Shown: positions 25,266-33,754, counted from the first letter of the stretch. The stretch: DNA of 64,000 bases from Streptomyces anulatus (GCF_000721175.1 NZ_JOEZ01000016.1:1-64000), one strand, 5' to 3'. Program-made: numbers and translations. Notes: generated from the sequence alone by a model not told the origin.

Positions 25266-26093
25266 GTGCCCGAGGGACACACCATCCGCCGCCTCGCCGA
25301 CGACCACGCCGAACGGTTCGCGGGCGCACCGGTACGGGTGAGCAGTCCGCAGGGCAAGTTCTCCGACAGCGCGGCCCTGCTCGACGGGCGGATCCTCACC
25401 GCCACCGACGCCCACGGCAAGCACCTCTTCCTCGGCTTCGGCGACACCGGCTGGGTCCACATCCACCTCGGCCTCTTCGGCAAGCTCGGTTTCGGCACCG
25501 CCCCGCCCCCGCCGCCCACCGGCACCGTCCGCCTCCGGCTCGTCAACGCCGGCCACCACGCGGATCTACGCGGCCCCACCACCTGCGCCCTGATCACCGA
25601 GCCCGAGAAGCGCGCGATACACGAGCGCCTGGGCCCGGACCCGCTGCGCGGCGACGAGGACGGGGAGCGCGCCTGGCAACGGATCTCCCGCAGCCGGACC
25701 ACCATCGCCGCCCTGCTGATGGACCAGAAGGTCATCGCGGGGGTCGGCAACGTCTACCGCGCCGAGGTCCTCTTCCGCCACGGCATCGACCCGTACCGCA
25801 CGGGCAGGGACCTCACCCGCACCGAATGGGACACGATCTGGGCGGACCTGGCGGACCTCATGCGCGAAGGCGTGCGGAACAACCGCATCGACACCGTCCG
25901 CCCGGAACACCTTCCCGAGGCCATGGGCCGCCCGCCCCGCAAGGACGACCACGGCGGCGAGGTCTACGTCTACCGCCGGGCGAACCTGCCCTGCCACATC
26001 TGCCGTACGGAGATCCGCACCGCGGACCTGGTCTCCCGCAACCTCTTCTGGTGCCCCCGGTGCCAGCCCCCGGGCCCCCCTGGCGGCCGATAG
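25266..26093 (+). CDS. Fpg/Nei-family DNA glycosylase (Nei2-like)
   Basis: A 275-residue bifunctional base-excision-repair glycosylase/AP lyase for oxidised bases. The catalytic N-terminus is intact when translation starts at the GTG 25266: Met-Pro2-Glu3-Gly-His, with Pro2 as the Schiff-base nucleophile. The helix-two-turn-helix signature LLMDQKVIAGVGNVYRAEVLF is near residue 152, and the C-terminal zinc finger has four cysteines (CHIC and CPRC around residues 240-267). AGGAG lies 7 nt upstream. The PEGHT start and the RNLFWCPRCQ zinc finger place it with the actinobacterial Nei2 branch. Confidence 0.93.
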   Translation: MPEGHTIRRLADDHAERFAGAPVRVSSPQGKFSDSAALLDGRILTATDAHGKHLFLGFGDTGWVHIHLGLFGKLGFGTAPPPPPTGTVRLRLVNAGHHADLRGPTTCALITEPEKRAIHERLGPDPLRGDEDGERAWQRISRSRTTIAALLMDQKVIAGVGNVYRAEVLFRHGIDPYRTGRDLTRTEWDTIWADLADLMREGVRNNRIDTVRPEHLPEAMGRPPRKDDHGGEVYVYRRANLPCHICRTEIRTADLVSRNLFWCPRCQPPGPPGGR

Positions 26094-26117
26094 CCGCGGG
26101 CGGCCTTCGGCGACGGG

Positions 26118-26148
26118 GAACCCCGGGCCCGTCCGGTGGCCGGGGTTC
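26118..26148 (+). terminator. Hairpin after the glycosylase gene
   Basis: GAACCCCGG / CCGGGGTTC, 9-bp arms with a 13-nt loop, 24 nt after the stop. Confidence 0.6.
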
Positions 26149-26291
26149 GCGGGCGGCGTTCGCGCCCGCGTGCTCCCAGCACCGCCGGAACCGTGTCATA
26201 TGCCACGCGAAACCGGGTTCCGGTGCGTGGAGGACCCCATATCGAACACATTGTCACCGGGGTCCCCCTGCACCGGACGCGCTCGGGTCGA

Positions 26292-26304
26292 TAAGGTCCC
26301 GGCA
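26292..26304 (+). promoter_or_regulatory. Leaderless -10 element (TAAGGT) for the phosphatase gene
   Basis: TAAGGT at 26292-26297 ends 7 nt before the GTG at 26305. A GGACCCC...GGGGTCC inverted repeat (26232-26265) lies just upstream and could be an operator. Confidence 0.5.
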
Positions 26305-27450
26305 GTGGCCCGTAGCGGAGGAGTAGACGACTTCTGGGCCCGGTGGCGCAGAAACATGCACCGGGCCCGCATCGGCCTGCGTAAATCCGGGGTCGACTAC
26401 TTCCGCGGCGACGGCTCCGACTGGATCGCCCTGGTCGGCCTGCTGCTGACGATCCCGGCCATCACCTTCGCCACCATCGCCAGCCCGGTCTGGATCGACC
26501 CGGCGGCCCTCGCCCTGCCCATCGTGGCGGGCGGCCTCCTGCTGCGCCCCGCCAGCCTGCTGGGCCTGTACGCGACGGCCGCCGGCGCACTGATCGTCGA
26601 GGCGCTCACCCTCGGCCCGTACCTGGACGGCCCCGCCCGGGTCACACCGGGCACCGTGCTCGTGGTCGCCGCCTGCGGATTCTTCGGGCTGATCCTCGCT
26701 CAGTTCCGGGCCAGGGTCGGCGTGCCCTGGCGGCGGGGCGGCACGATGCTCTTCGACCTGCGCGAACGTATCCGGGTCCAGAGCGCCCTGCCCCGGCTGC
26801 CCCAGGGCTGGCACCGCGAGATGGCCCTGCGCCCGGCCGGCGGCCAGTCGTTCTCCGGGGACTTCGTCGTCGCGGCCCGCACCCACGGGGGCCGCACCCT
26901 GGAGGCCGTCCTCACCGACGTCTCCGGCAAGGGCATGGACGCGGGCTCCCGGGCCCTGCTGCTGTCCGGCGCCTTCGGCGGGCTGCTCGGCTCGCTGCCC
27001 TCGCACGCCTTCCTGCCCGCCGCCAACGGCTATCTGCTGCGCCAGGACTGGGACGAGGGCTTCGCCACCTCGATCCACCTGGTGCTGGACCTGGAATCGG
27101 GCGACTACGAGATCTACTCCGCGGGTCATCCGCCCGCCCTCCAACTGCACGCGGGCAGTGGGCAGTGGGAGGAGAAGTCCGGGGAGGGGCCCCTGCTCGG
27201 CGTCTACGACGGGGCCGAGTTCGACGCGGTGAAGGGATCGCTCGCGCCCGGCGACGTACTGATGCTGTTCACCGACGGCCTGGTGGAGGCCGCCGACCGG
27301 GACATCGCAGAGGGCATCGACCGGCTGACGGGCGAGGCCGACCGCTATGTCTCCACCGGCTTCGAGGGCGCGGCCTGGCATCTGATCGAGGCCTGCGCCA
27401 AGGACGTCAACGACGACCGGGCCCTGCTGCTGCTCTCCCGCCGGGCCTGA
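26305..27450 (+). CDS. Membrane-anchored SpoIIE-type (PP2C) serine/threonine phosphatase
   Basis: A 381-residue protein with a cytoplasmic N-terminus, three to four hydrophobic segments at residues about 40-135 (WIALVGLLLTIPAITFATIA, ALALPIVAGGLLLRPASLLG, GTVLVVAACGFFGLILA), and a C-terminal SpoIIE phosphatase domain from about residue 175. The PPM metal motifs are seen: SFSGDFVVAA, VLTDVSGKGMDAG, IYSAGHPPALQL and MLFTDGLVEAADR. Streptomyces encode many such phosphatases, often acting on anti-anti-sigma factors; no partner kinase or sigma gene lies nearby. The GTG at 26305 is preferred because of the leaderless -10, over the open frame reaching 26170. Confidence 0.91.
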   Translation: MARSGGVDDFWARWRRNMHRARIGLRKSGVDYFRGDGSDWIALVGLLLTIPAITFATIASPVWIDPAALALPIVAGGLLLRPASLLGLYATAAGALIVEALTLGPYLDGPARVTPGTVLVVAACGFFGLILAQFRARVGVPWRRGGTMLFDLRERIRVQSALPRLPQGWHREMALRPAGGQSFSGDFVVAARTHGGRTLEAVLTDVSGKGMDAGSRALLLSGAFGGLLGSLPSHAFLPAANGYLLRQDWDEGFATSIHLVLDLESGDYEIYSAGHPPALQLHAGSGQWEEKSGEGPLLGVYDGAEFDAVKGSLAPGDVLMLFTDGLVEAADRDIAEGIDRLTGEADRYVSTGFEGAAWHLIEACAKDVNDDRALLLLSRRA

Positions 27451-27523
27451 GCACCTTTCAGCACGGACTCCGGCCACCGGGCCCGGGCCCGGGCGCCCCG
27501 GCACGAGCCGACGGGACGCCGAA

Positions 27524-27575
27524 CGGCACCGCACGCCGAACGGCACCGCACCCCGGACCCCGGACGGCACCGCAC
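27524..27575. repeat. Three spaced copies of CGGCACCGCAC
   Basis: CGGCACCGCAC occurs at 27524, 27541 and 27565 between the convergent phosphatase and antiporter genes. It is non-coding on either strand as far as can be seen. Confidence 0.6.
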
Positions 27576-27576
27576 C

Positions 27577-27640
27577 CCGGACGGCGGAGAGGCGCCCGTC
27601 ACCCGGAGGCCGGGCACCAGGGCGCCTCTCCGCCGTCCGG
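27577..27640. terminator. Bidirectional terminator between convergent genes
   Basis: A perfect 21-bp stem (core GGCGGAGAGGCGCCC with its complement) and a 22-nt loop serve both the phosphatase gene (plus) and the antiporter gene (minus), whose stop is 7 nt away. Confidence 0.85.
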
Positions 27641-27646
27641 CGTCGC

Positions 27647-28825
27647 TCAGACCGACACCGGCACCTGTTCCTGGTTGTCGTCCTTCCTGCGGCCGCCCGG
27701 AAGGATGCGGGCCAGCCAGTGCGAGCGCCCGGCGGCCAGCGGCGCGAGGACGGCGAGCAGGAGGACGTAGCCGGCGATGAACGGCGAGAGCCGCTCGTCC
27801 AGTCCGGCGGCCGCGGCCATCGTGGCCAGGATGAGCGCGAACTCACCGCGGGCGACCAGGGTGGTGGCGATGTTGGCCGTGGCCTGCGAGCCGAAGGAGT
27901 ACACCTTCGCCGCGGCCAGACCGGCCGCGATGTTCATGGCGAGCGTCAGCGCCACGGCCGCCAGTACCGGCCACAGCACGCTCGGCAGGTCGCCCGGGTC
28001 GATGGAGAGACCGAAGGCGAAGAAGAAGATGGCGCCGAACGCGTCCCGCAGCGGGTGGACCAGCTTGAGGATGCGGTCGCCGGACGAGGTGGAGCCGAGC
28101 ATCAGGCCGACCATGAAGGCGCCGATCGCGTCGGCGACGCCGAACATCTCGGAGACGCCGGCGACGAGGACGGCCATGCCGAGGAACGAGATGACCAGCA
28201 GCTCGTCGTCCTTGGTGTTCATGAGCTTGCCGATGATCTTCGTACCGAACCGCGCCGCGAGGGCGAGCAGCAGCAGGAAGCCGAAGGCCTTGCCGCCGTC
28301 GATCAGCGCCGCCGAGAGGCTGTCCGCACCGGACAGGATCGGCTGGAGCGCGGCGAGGTACAGGGCGAGGAAGACGTCCTCTACGACGATGATGCCGAGG
28401 ATCGGCCGGGTCTCCGGATTCCCGATGCGTCCGAGGTCCACCAGGATCTTGGTGACGATCGCGGACGAGGAGATACCGAGGACACCGGCGAGGACCAGCG
28501 CCTCCGAGGTGCCCCAGCCCAGTGCGAAGCCGAAGCCCAGCCCGGCGCCGACGTTCAGTACGAGATAGGTCCCGCCCGCGACGGCCATCTTCCGGCCCCC
28601 CGCCTTGAGGTCGTCCATGTGGAACTCGAGCCCCAAGTAGAAGAGCAGGAGGACGAGTCCCAGCGCGGAGAGCATCTCCAGGTCGTGCGGGTTCGAGAGG
28701 AGCGTGTATCCAGGGGTGTGCGGGCCGAGCAGGATTCCGGCCAGGATGAACAGGGGGATCGTCGGCAGCCCGATACGGCCGCCGAGGCGGGCGAGGACGG
28801 CAGCGGCCAGGAAGGCGCCGCCCAT
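27647..28825 (-). CDS. Monovalent cation:proton antiporter (CPA2/KefB-type)
   Basis: A polytopic membrane exchanger of 392 residues with about 12 segments, of the CPA2 Na+/H+ or K+/H+ exchanger family: GRIGLPTIPLFILAGILLGPHTPG, LGLVLLLFYLGLEF and the central IIVVEDVFLALYLA, equivalent to the ion-binding segment. There is no C-terminal TrkA-N domain. The ATG at 28825 has no ribosome site; a GAAGGA at about 28866-28861 would fit a start 12 codons earlier, where the codon is ATC, so the true start is uncertain. The leader carries three GTCAAG repeats (28874, 28885 and 28907). Confidence 0.88.
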   Translation of the reverse strand: MGGAFLAAAVLARLGGRIGLPTIPLFILAGILLGPHTPGYTLLSNPHDLEMLSALGLVLLLFYLGLEFHMDDLKAGGRKMAVAGGTYLVLNVGAGLGFGFALGWGTSEALVLAGVLGISSSAIVTKILVDLGRIGNPETRPILGIIVVEDVFLALYLAALQPILSGADSLSAALIDGGKAFGFLLLLALAARFGTKIIGKLMNTKDDELLVISFLGMAVLVAGVSEMFGVADAIGAFMVGLMLGSTSSGDRILKLVHPLRDAFGAIFFFAFGLSIDPGDLPSVLWPVLAAVALTLAMNIAAGLAAAKVYSFGSQATANIATTLVARGEFALILATMAAAAGLDERLSPFIAGYVLLLAVLAPLAAGRSHWLARILPGGRRKDDNQEQVPVSV

Positions 28826-28932
28826 GGCGAGGAGGGTGTCAGCGTGTCCGATGAGCCTGATCCTTCGGGGTCGGTCAAGAGCGAGTCAAGGGCGCACCAA
28901 GGGTGCGTCAAGGATCCATCAGTAATTAGTTT

Positions 28933-28942
28933 ACCGAACGGT
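28933..28942. promoter_or_regulatory. ACCG-AA-CGGT palindrome in the antiporter/HD divergent region
   Basis: ACCGAACGGT in a local AT-rich stretch (28918-28990) is a short inverted repeat of a kind often bound by TetR-type regulators. It lies about 110 bp upstream of the antiporter ATG. Confidence 0.3.
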
Positions 28943-29090
28943 TGACGCTGCAACTATGACTCGTCAGATTGTCAGCTTTCGTCTGTTGATTCCGTGACGG
29001 TGTCACGAGGGAGTCGCGCGGGCGCCGCGTCAACGGCCCTACGCTGAAACGAGTTCGCCCGCGGTCCGGAAGCCGCCCCGGACGCGGTCG

Positions 29091-29102
29091 TAGGGTCGGT
29101 CC
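29091..29102 (+). promoter_or_regulatory. Leaderless -10 element (TAGGGT) for the HD hydrolase gene
   Basis: TAGGGT at 29091-29096 ends 6 nt before the ATG at 29103, and there is no ribosome-binding site. Confidence 0.6.
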
Positions 29103-29603
29103 ATGACGGAACACGATCTGAGCGTCTTCGAGGTGGAGGCCATCGCCCGCGAGGCCCATGCCCGGCAGACCGACAAGGCGGGCCGCCCGTACGTGGAACA
29201 CCTGGCGGCGGTGGCCGAAGGCGTACGGGTACGGGGCGGCGACGACGGGCAGATCGCGGCGGCGTGGCTGCACGACGCGGTCGAGGACGACGCGCTCTCC
29301 GCGGAGTGGCTGGCGGCGGCCGCCCTGCCGCAGCGGGTGAAGGACATGGTCCTGGCGGTGACCAAGCGGCCGGGCGAGGAGCTGTCCTCGTACACCGCGC
29401 GGATCCTGGCGACCCCGGGCGCACTGCTCGTCAAGGAGGCGGACCTCGCCCACAACGCGGATCCCGCCCGCCTCGCGGTCCTGGACGCGGCGACGCGTAC
29501 CCGGCTGACGGCGAAATATGCGCAGGTGCGAGGCCTATTGGGGCTGGTCGGCGGCGAATCACCCTCGGACCGAAAGGATCCGGCCAACCCGGAGACGCAA
29601 TGA
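29103..29603 (+). CDS. HD-domain phosphohydrolase (SpoT-hydrolase-like)
   Basis: A 166-residue protein with only an HD metal-dependent phosphohydrolase domain, resembling the hydrolase half of RelA/SpoT (small alarmone hydrolase/MESH1-like). Visible motifs are AIAREAHARQTDKAGRPYVEH (first His), WLHDAVEDDALS (HD pair plus ED), and LLVKEADLAHNADP, the late Asp. This pattern suggests a nucleotide pyrophosphate substrate, but many Streptomyces homologues are uncharacterised, so (p)ppGpp hydrolase activity is only a hypothesis. Starts leaderlessly at 29103. Confidence 0.85.
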   Translation: MTEHDLSVFEVEAIAREAHARQTDKAGRPYVEHLAAVAEGVRVRGGDDGQIAAAWLHDAVEDDALSAEWLAAAALPQRVKDMVLAVTKRPGEELSSYTARILATPGALLVKEADLAHNADPARLAVLDAATRTRLTAKYAQVRGLLGLVGGESPSDRKDPANPETQ

Positions 29604-29693
29604 TCCACCCGCGGCTCGGCCGCGGGTGGATCAGGGGGAGTGGACGAGGAGGGCGGCGGCGGCCGGTCCGCGCACGGCCGGCTCACCGAGGGC

Positions 29694-30860
29694 TCAGCGC
29701 TTCGCGGGGTCCTTCCGGAACGCCCACGCCATGTCCGGCTCGGTGGCCCACTTCAGGGTGCGGCCCACCAGCGGGGTGCACATGAGCGTCACGGCCACCG
29801 CCGCCGCGAGCGAGACGAGGACCAGTCCGACCGGGCCGGAGAGCCAGGTGTAGCGGTCGAACAGACCCGCGTACTCGGCCCCCTTGATCAGGAAGCCGTG
29901 CAGCAGATACCCGCAGATCGTGCCGGCGCCGAGCACCGTGAACCACCGGGCCCGGCCGGGCACCCAGGCCAGGAAGCCGATCGTCAGCGCCAGGGCGCAG
30001 CCGAACATCCCGAGCGTCATCACCGCGCCCGACCACCACGGGGCGCCCATCTCCTGCGCGCTGTTGGCGCGGTAGAGCCAGCCGAGCTGCATGCGCGGGG
30101 CGACCCAGTACGCGAACAGCAGCGCGCCCGCGAACAGCGGCACCGACAGCAGCCGCACCTCGCGCCGCCTGACCAGCTGGAAGTGCTCGGGCTTCATCAG
30201 CAGACCGAGCACGAAGAACGGCAGGAACTGCAGCACCCGCTGAAGGTCGAGGTCGTCGCCGATGTCGGGGGAGACGGAGGCGAGCATGGCGATGGCGAGA
30301 GCCACCGGCAGCGGATGGCGCAGCGTGCGCCAGATCGGCGTGGTCACCCGCCAGACGAACAGGGCGATCAGGAACCAGGTCAGGAAGAACGGGTCGACCA
30401 GGCTGATCGCCATGTCGGGCGAATCGTCCGCGTACCGCTTGAAGAGCGAATAGGCCGTCTCGAACAGCACGTACGGCACCGCGACGCCGGTGACCAGCCG
30501 CTTCGCCTTGGACGGTGTCATGTCGAACGATCGTGAGAAGTAGCCGGAGATGAGGATGAAGGCCGGCATGTGGAACATGTACACGATCATGTACAGCGCC
30601 CGGGTGGCGCGACTGCCGTCCATCACGGGTTCCCAGGCGTGCGCCACCGCGACGAGAACGATGGCCAGATACTTCACATTGTCGAAGTAGGGATCGCGCT
30701 TCATGGCCGCCGCGGGCGCCGGAGCGGCGGCGCCCGGAGTGCCGGGCACGGGGGCGGGCCGGGGTGCGGTGGTGGTGAGCGTCTGCTCGTGTCTGGGCTC
30801 CGACTCCCGGGTCGCCGGGGGGAGCGGTGCCCTCTGAAATACGCTCGGAGCTTGGAACAT
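29694..30860 (-). CDS. Acyltransferase-3-family membrane O-acyltransferase
   Basis: A 388-residue membrane enzyme with about ten segments of the acyltransferase-3 (OafA/fucose-4-O-acetylase-like) family, which acetylate sugars of surface glycans or secreted products. The first segment carries the catalytic-type His (KYLAIVLVAVAHAWEP, about residue 62-77), followed by HMPAFILISGYFSR. An unusual Pro/Ala-rich cytoplasmic N-terminus of about 50 residues precedes the domain. The ATG at 30860 is chosen because TAGAGT lies 7 nt upstream (leaderless), over the GTG at 30869. The acceptor is unknown; the glycan locus at 60 kb is too far away to link. Confidence 0.88.
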   Translation of the reverse strand: MFQAPSVFQRAPLPPATRESEPRHEQTLTTTAPRPAPVPGTPGAAAPAPAAAMKRDPYFDNVKYLAIVLVAVAHAWEPVMDGSRATRALYMIVYMFHMPAFILISGYFSRSFDMTPSKAKRLVTGVAVPYVLFETAYSLFKRYADDSPDMAISLVDPFFLTWFLIALFVWRVTTPIWRTLRHPLPVALAIAMLASVSPDIGDDLDLQRVLQFLPFFVLGLLMKPEHFQLVRRREVRLLSVPLFAGALLFAYWVAPRMQLGWLYRANSAQEMGAPWWSGAVMTLGMFGCALALTIGFLAWVPGRARWFTVLGAGTICGYLLHGFLIKGAEYAGLFDRYTWLSGPVGLVLVSLAAAVAVTLMCTPLVGRTLKWATEPDMAWAFRKDPAKR

Positions 30861-30873
30861 CCAAGGCACTCTA
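30861..30873 (-). promoter_or_regulatory. Leaderless -10 element (TAGAGT) for the acyltransferase gene
   Basis: TAGAGT (minus strand, 30873-30868) ends 7 nt before the ATG at 30860. Confidence 0.55.
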
Positions 30874-31382
30874 GACCGGTCGATTGCCTCGCGTAAAACT
30901 GCGGGGAGATATCACGCGTTCCCCTCTATTCGAATGTGAAACCGTCGAACACTGCCCGCTATGGCACCTTTGATCCCGCTTAAATGGGGCATATCGGAAG
31001 GGTGTTGGTCGAAGTGAATTACGTCGCATCCATGCCGTCAATTTGCTGTGAATGAAGTGTGGGGATGCGGAAACGATTGCTGCGGTGGATATTCGTCCGC
31101 AGGGATTTCACAGCCGGCGCACAGGGGGCGTGAGGAGGGTGCGGCTCTCGGGCGCCGCCCGCGCGCCCCCCGCGCACGGGGCGGGACGGGGCGGGACCGT
31201 GCGCCGCCCGGTGCGCGCCGCTGCTGCGTCGCCGGCCTGTGAAGGATGGCGGGATCCCGTCACTCCGTTCCGTCACCCGGCAGCGACCAGGGGGGAGTTG
31301 GTGGCACGATGGGGGTGACGGGGCGCGCGGTGGTGCACGCTTCCGGGCCGGCAAGGCGGACCGACCGAGGGTGTGATCAGAC
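30874..31382. other. Long intergenic region, no gene recognised
   Basis: About 510 bp between the acyltransferase and the small membrane protein. The left part (30890-31110) is much AT-richer than the surroundings, and the right part (31130-31250) is extremely GC-rich with a run of six Cs in a hairpin-forming context. Short frames exist on both strands, but none has a ribosome site, a leaderless signature or a recognisable product. An unannotated small RNA or long leader is possible. Confidence 0.5.
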
Positions 31383-31577
31383 GTGGCTATTTCACTGTCT
31401 ATGGTGCTGCTGTTCGCGGTCATCCTGGTGGTAATGATCCGTGGCGGCTCCATCAAGGCCGGCCCCGCGATCGTCGCCGTGCTCTTCGGCTTCTTCCTGG
31501 CATCGACCGGCATGGCCCCGTCGATCAACAGGTTCATGAACTCGATAGCCGACACCATCAACCAGATCAGCTTCTGA
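31383..31577 (+). CDS. Small membrane protein (64 aa)
   Basis: A 64-residue protein with two hydrophobic helices: residues 4-19 (SLSMVLLFAVILVVMI) and about 27-43 (AGPAIVAVLFGFFLAST), then an amphipathic tail ending in NQISF. The RGGSIKAGP linker between the helices is positively charged. The GTG at 31383 follows GAGGGTG. I recall short proteins of this type being conserved in Streptomyces at this position beside the tRNA pair and tig; the function is unknown. Followed by a strong bidirectional terminator at 31632. Confidence 0.8.
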   Translation: MAISLSMVLLFAVILVVMIRGGSIKAGPAIVAVLFGFFLASTGMAPSINRFMNSIADTINQISF

Positions 31578-31631
31578 GACCCGTCAATCGGCTTCCGAAG
31601 TCCGACTCGGCTTCCGAGGCCCGCCAACGCA

Positions 31632-31672
31632 CGAGGGCCTGGCCGGAGGATCATCCTCCGGCCAGGCCCTCG
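31632..31672. terminator. Bidirectional terminator between the small membrane gene and tRNA-Gly
   Basis: CGAGGGCCTGGCCGGAGGAT and its exact complement, nearly touching (real loop about 5 nt), form an 18-20 bp stem between the convergent small gene and tRNA-Gly. Confidence 0.88.
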
Positions 31673-31681
31673 ACTGCGTGG

Positions 31682-31752
31682 AGCGGGCGACGGGAATCGA
31701 ACCCGCGTAGCTAGTTTGGAAGACTAGGGCTCTACCATTGAGCTACGCCCGC
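31682..31752 (-). tRNA. tRNA-Gly (anticodon TCC)
   Basis: Minus-strand cloverleaf of 71 nt: acceptor GCGGGCG pairing with CGCCCGC, D-arm TAGCTCAATGGTAGAGC, anticodon loop CTTCCAA (TCC), T-arm GGGTTCGATTCCC, discriminator U. CCA is not encoded. Confidence 0.95.
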
Positions 31753-31894
31753 AAGCGTCGCACCGCAGGTCCGTGGACCGCGGCACGAAGAGCATCGTAG
31801 CGGGTCGGCGGTGGTGCCCGCACACCCGTTGTGCCGGCCGCCGGAAAGCGGCGGAACCACGGCTCCCGTGCATGTACCCTACGTGTCGCACCGA

Positions 31895-31971
31895 CGGGGT
31901 GTGGCGCAGCTTGGTAGCGCGTCCGCTTTGGGAGCGGAAGGTCGTCGGTTCGAATCCGGCCACCCCGACCA
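31895..31971 (+). tRNA. tRNA-Pro (anticodon TGG)
   Basis: Plus-strand cloverleaf: acceptor CGGGGTG pairing with CACCCCG, D-arm with GGCGCAGCTTGGTAGCGC, anticodon loop TTTGGGA (TGG), T-arm GGTTCGAATCC, and an encoded CCA at 31969-31971. Confidence 0.95.
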
Positions 31972-32121
31972 CCGGCAAGATCGCATTGTGGGAGTCCTCC
32001 CCCTTGCCGTTACTATGCAAAATGCGTGCCCGTGTGTCTGATGTACCGGGCTCGGTCCGCGAAGCCGCCACTCGGCGGCCCAGCAGAACCCCAAGAAGTC
32101 AGCCACCAAGGAGACCGAACC

Positions 32122-33519
32122 GTGAAGAGCGCCGTGGAGACCCTGAACCCGACTCGGGTTCGGCTCAGCATTGAGGTGCCCTTCGAGGAGCTCAAGGACA
32201 GCCTCGACGCGGCGTACAAGAAGATCAACCAGCAGGTCACGGTGAAGGGCTTCCGCAAGGGCAAGATCCCCGCCCGGGTCATCGACCAGCGGTTCGGCCG
32301 CGGTGCGGTGCTGGAGGAGGCCGTCAACGACGCCCTCCCGAAGTTCTACACCGAGGCGGTCAACGAGGGTGAGCTGAACGTCCTCGGCCAGCCCGAGGTC
32401 GACATCACCGAGCTGAAGGACGGCGAGCTGCTGGCCTTCACCGCCGAGGTTGACGTACGCCCCGAGATCGAGATCCCGGACTACTCCGGCATCGAGGTCA
32501 CCGTCGACGCCCTTGAGGTCACCGACGAAGAGGTCGAGAAGGCCGTGGAGCAGCTCCGCGAGCGCTTCGCCGCCACCAACCCGGTCGAGCGCGCCGCCGC
32601 CGACGGCGACGTCGTCACGATCGACCTGCAGGCCAAGGTCGACGGCGAGGTCCTGGAGGACGGCGTGGCCGACGGTGTCTCGTACACCATCGGTTCCGGC
32701 GAGCTCCTCGACGGCATCGACGAGGCCGTGACCGGCCTGGAGGCCGGTGGCGAGGCCACCTTCACCTCCGAGCTGAAGGGCGGCTCCGCCGAGGGCAAGG
32801 CCGCGGAGGTCACCGTCAAGGTCACCGCCGTCGCCGCCCGTGAGCTCCCCGAGCTGGACGACGACTTCGCCCAGATGGCCAGCGAGTTCGACACGCTGGA
32901 GGAGCTGAAGGCCGACAGCCGCAAGCGCCTGGAGACCACCAAGCAGTACGACCAGGCCACCCAGGCCCAGGAGCGGGTCCTGGAGGAGCTGCTGAAGCTC
33001 GCCGAGGTCCCGATCCCGGAGAAGCTGCTCGCGGACGAGGTCCAGACCCGCAAGCACAACCTGGAGCACCACCAGCTCGGTCAGATGGGTCTCGACCTCG
33101 AGAAGTACCTCGAGATCCAGGGCAAGACCCTGGAGGAGTTCGAGAACGAGACCTCCGAGCAGGCCGTCAAGGGCATCAAGACCCAGTTCATCCTGGACGA
33201 GCTCGTCAACAAGGAGAAGCTGAACGTCAACCAGGAGGAGCTCACCGAGCACCTCATGCGGCGTGCTGCCTCCTCCGGCATGAGCCCCGACCAGTTCGCC
33301 CAGGCCGTCGTCGAGGGTGGCCAGGTGCCGATGCTCGTCGGCGAGGTCGCCCGCGGCAAGGCGCTCGCCGTCGTCGTCGAGGCCGCCAAGGTCGTCGACA
33401 CCAACGGCGAGGTCGTCGACCTCGAGGACGAGGACGAGGCCGCCGAGACCACGGAGACGGCCGAGGCCGCCACCGAGGACAAGGCGGAGGGCAAGGCCGA
33501 GGAGAAGAACGAGGCCTGA
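32122..33519 (+). CDS. tig: Trigger factor (ribosome-associated chaperone/PPIase)
   Basis: Cytosolic chaperone that docks on the ribosome exit tunnel and has peptidyl-prolyl isomerase activity. The 465-residue product has the ribosome-docking signature GFRKGKIP at residues 43-50, an FKBP-type PPIase domain at about 150-245 ([16 protein letters not shown] through [18 protein letters not shown]), the C-terminal arms, and an acidic Glu/Ala/Lys tail of about 40 residues. GTG start at 32122 with AAGGAG 10 nt upstream. Sits before clpP1P2-clpX, the usual bacterial grouping of folding and degradation factors, but is closed off by a terminator at 33566. Confidence 0.97.
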   Translation: MKSAVETLNPTRVRLSIEVPFEELKDSLDAAYKKINQQVTVKGFRKGKIPARVIDQRFGRGAVLEEAVNDALPKFYTEAVNEGELNVLGQPEVDITELKDGELLAFTAEVDVRPEIEIPDYSGIEVTVDALEVTDEEVEKAVEQLRERFAATNPVERAAADGDVVTIDLQAKVDGEVLEDGVADGVSYTIGSGELLDGIDEAVTGLEAGGEATFTSELKGGSAEGKAAEVTVKVTAVAARELPELDDDFAQMASEFDTLEELKADSRKRLETTKQYDQATQAQERVLEELLKLAEVPIPEKLLADEVQTRKHNLEHHQLGQMGLDLEKYLEIQGKTLEEFENETSEQAVKGIKTQFILDELVNKEKLNVNQEELTEHLMRRAASSGMSPDQFAQAVVEGGQVPMLVGEVARGKALAVVVEAAKVVDTNGEVVDLEDEDEAAETTETAEAATEDKAEGKAEEKNEA

Positions 33520-33565
33520 GCCTCGCCCCGCTCCACAGGACAGCCTTCGCGCTGACCGGTAGGTA

Positions 33566-33604
33566 CGACGGGCCCCGGACGCACCGCGCGTCCGGGGCCC
33601 GTCG
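33566..33604 (+). terminator. tig terminator
   Basis: Perfect 17-bp stem CGACGGGCCCCGGACGC with its complement and a 5-nt loop, 46 nt after the tig stop. Confidence 0.88.
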
Positions 33605-33670
33605 CCTCTCCCCGTGCCATCGCGCCGTATCGCCGTGCGGCCCCCGGAACCCTTGTGCCCACTGCGGACC

Positions 33671-33688
33671 TTGCGCTCCCAGCGAACA
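33671..33688. promoter_or_regulatory. ClgR-like box upstream of clpP1
   Basis: TTGCGCTCCCAGCGAACA read on the minus strand gives TGTTCGCTGGGAGCG, matching the CGCY-N4-GCG core and flanks reported for actinobacterial ClgR operators. It lies 38 bp upstream of the TAGGGT -10 at 33726, as expected for an activator site. ClgR control of clpP1P2 is established in Streptomyces. Confidence 0.6.
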
Positions 33689-33725
33689 GTTGCGGAAGCG
33701 GGATGGCGTTGTCCCACCTGCGCGT

Positions 33726-33731
33726 TAGGGT
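33726..33731 (+). promoter_or_regulatory. -10 element (TAGGGT) of the clpP1 promoter
   Basis: TAGGGT lies 92 bp upstream of the clpP1 GTG, with no good -35, consistent with activator-dependent transcription from the ClgR-like box. Confidence 0.45.
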
Positions 33732-33754
33732 CCATGAAGAGGAAGGGTGGGGCA

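Noticed and set aside
31682..31971. tRNA-Gly/tRNA-Pro as attachment site of an integrated element
   Set aside because: No integrase, no duplicated tRNA 3' end and no compositional island beside them; flanking genes are core.
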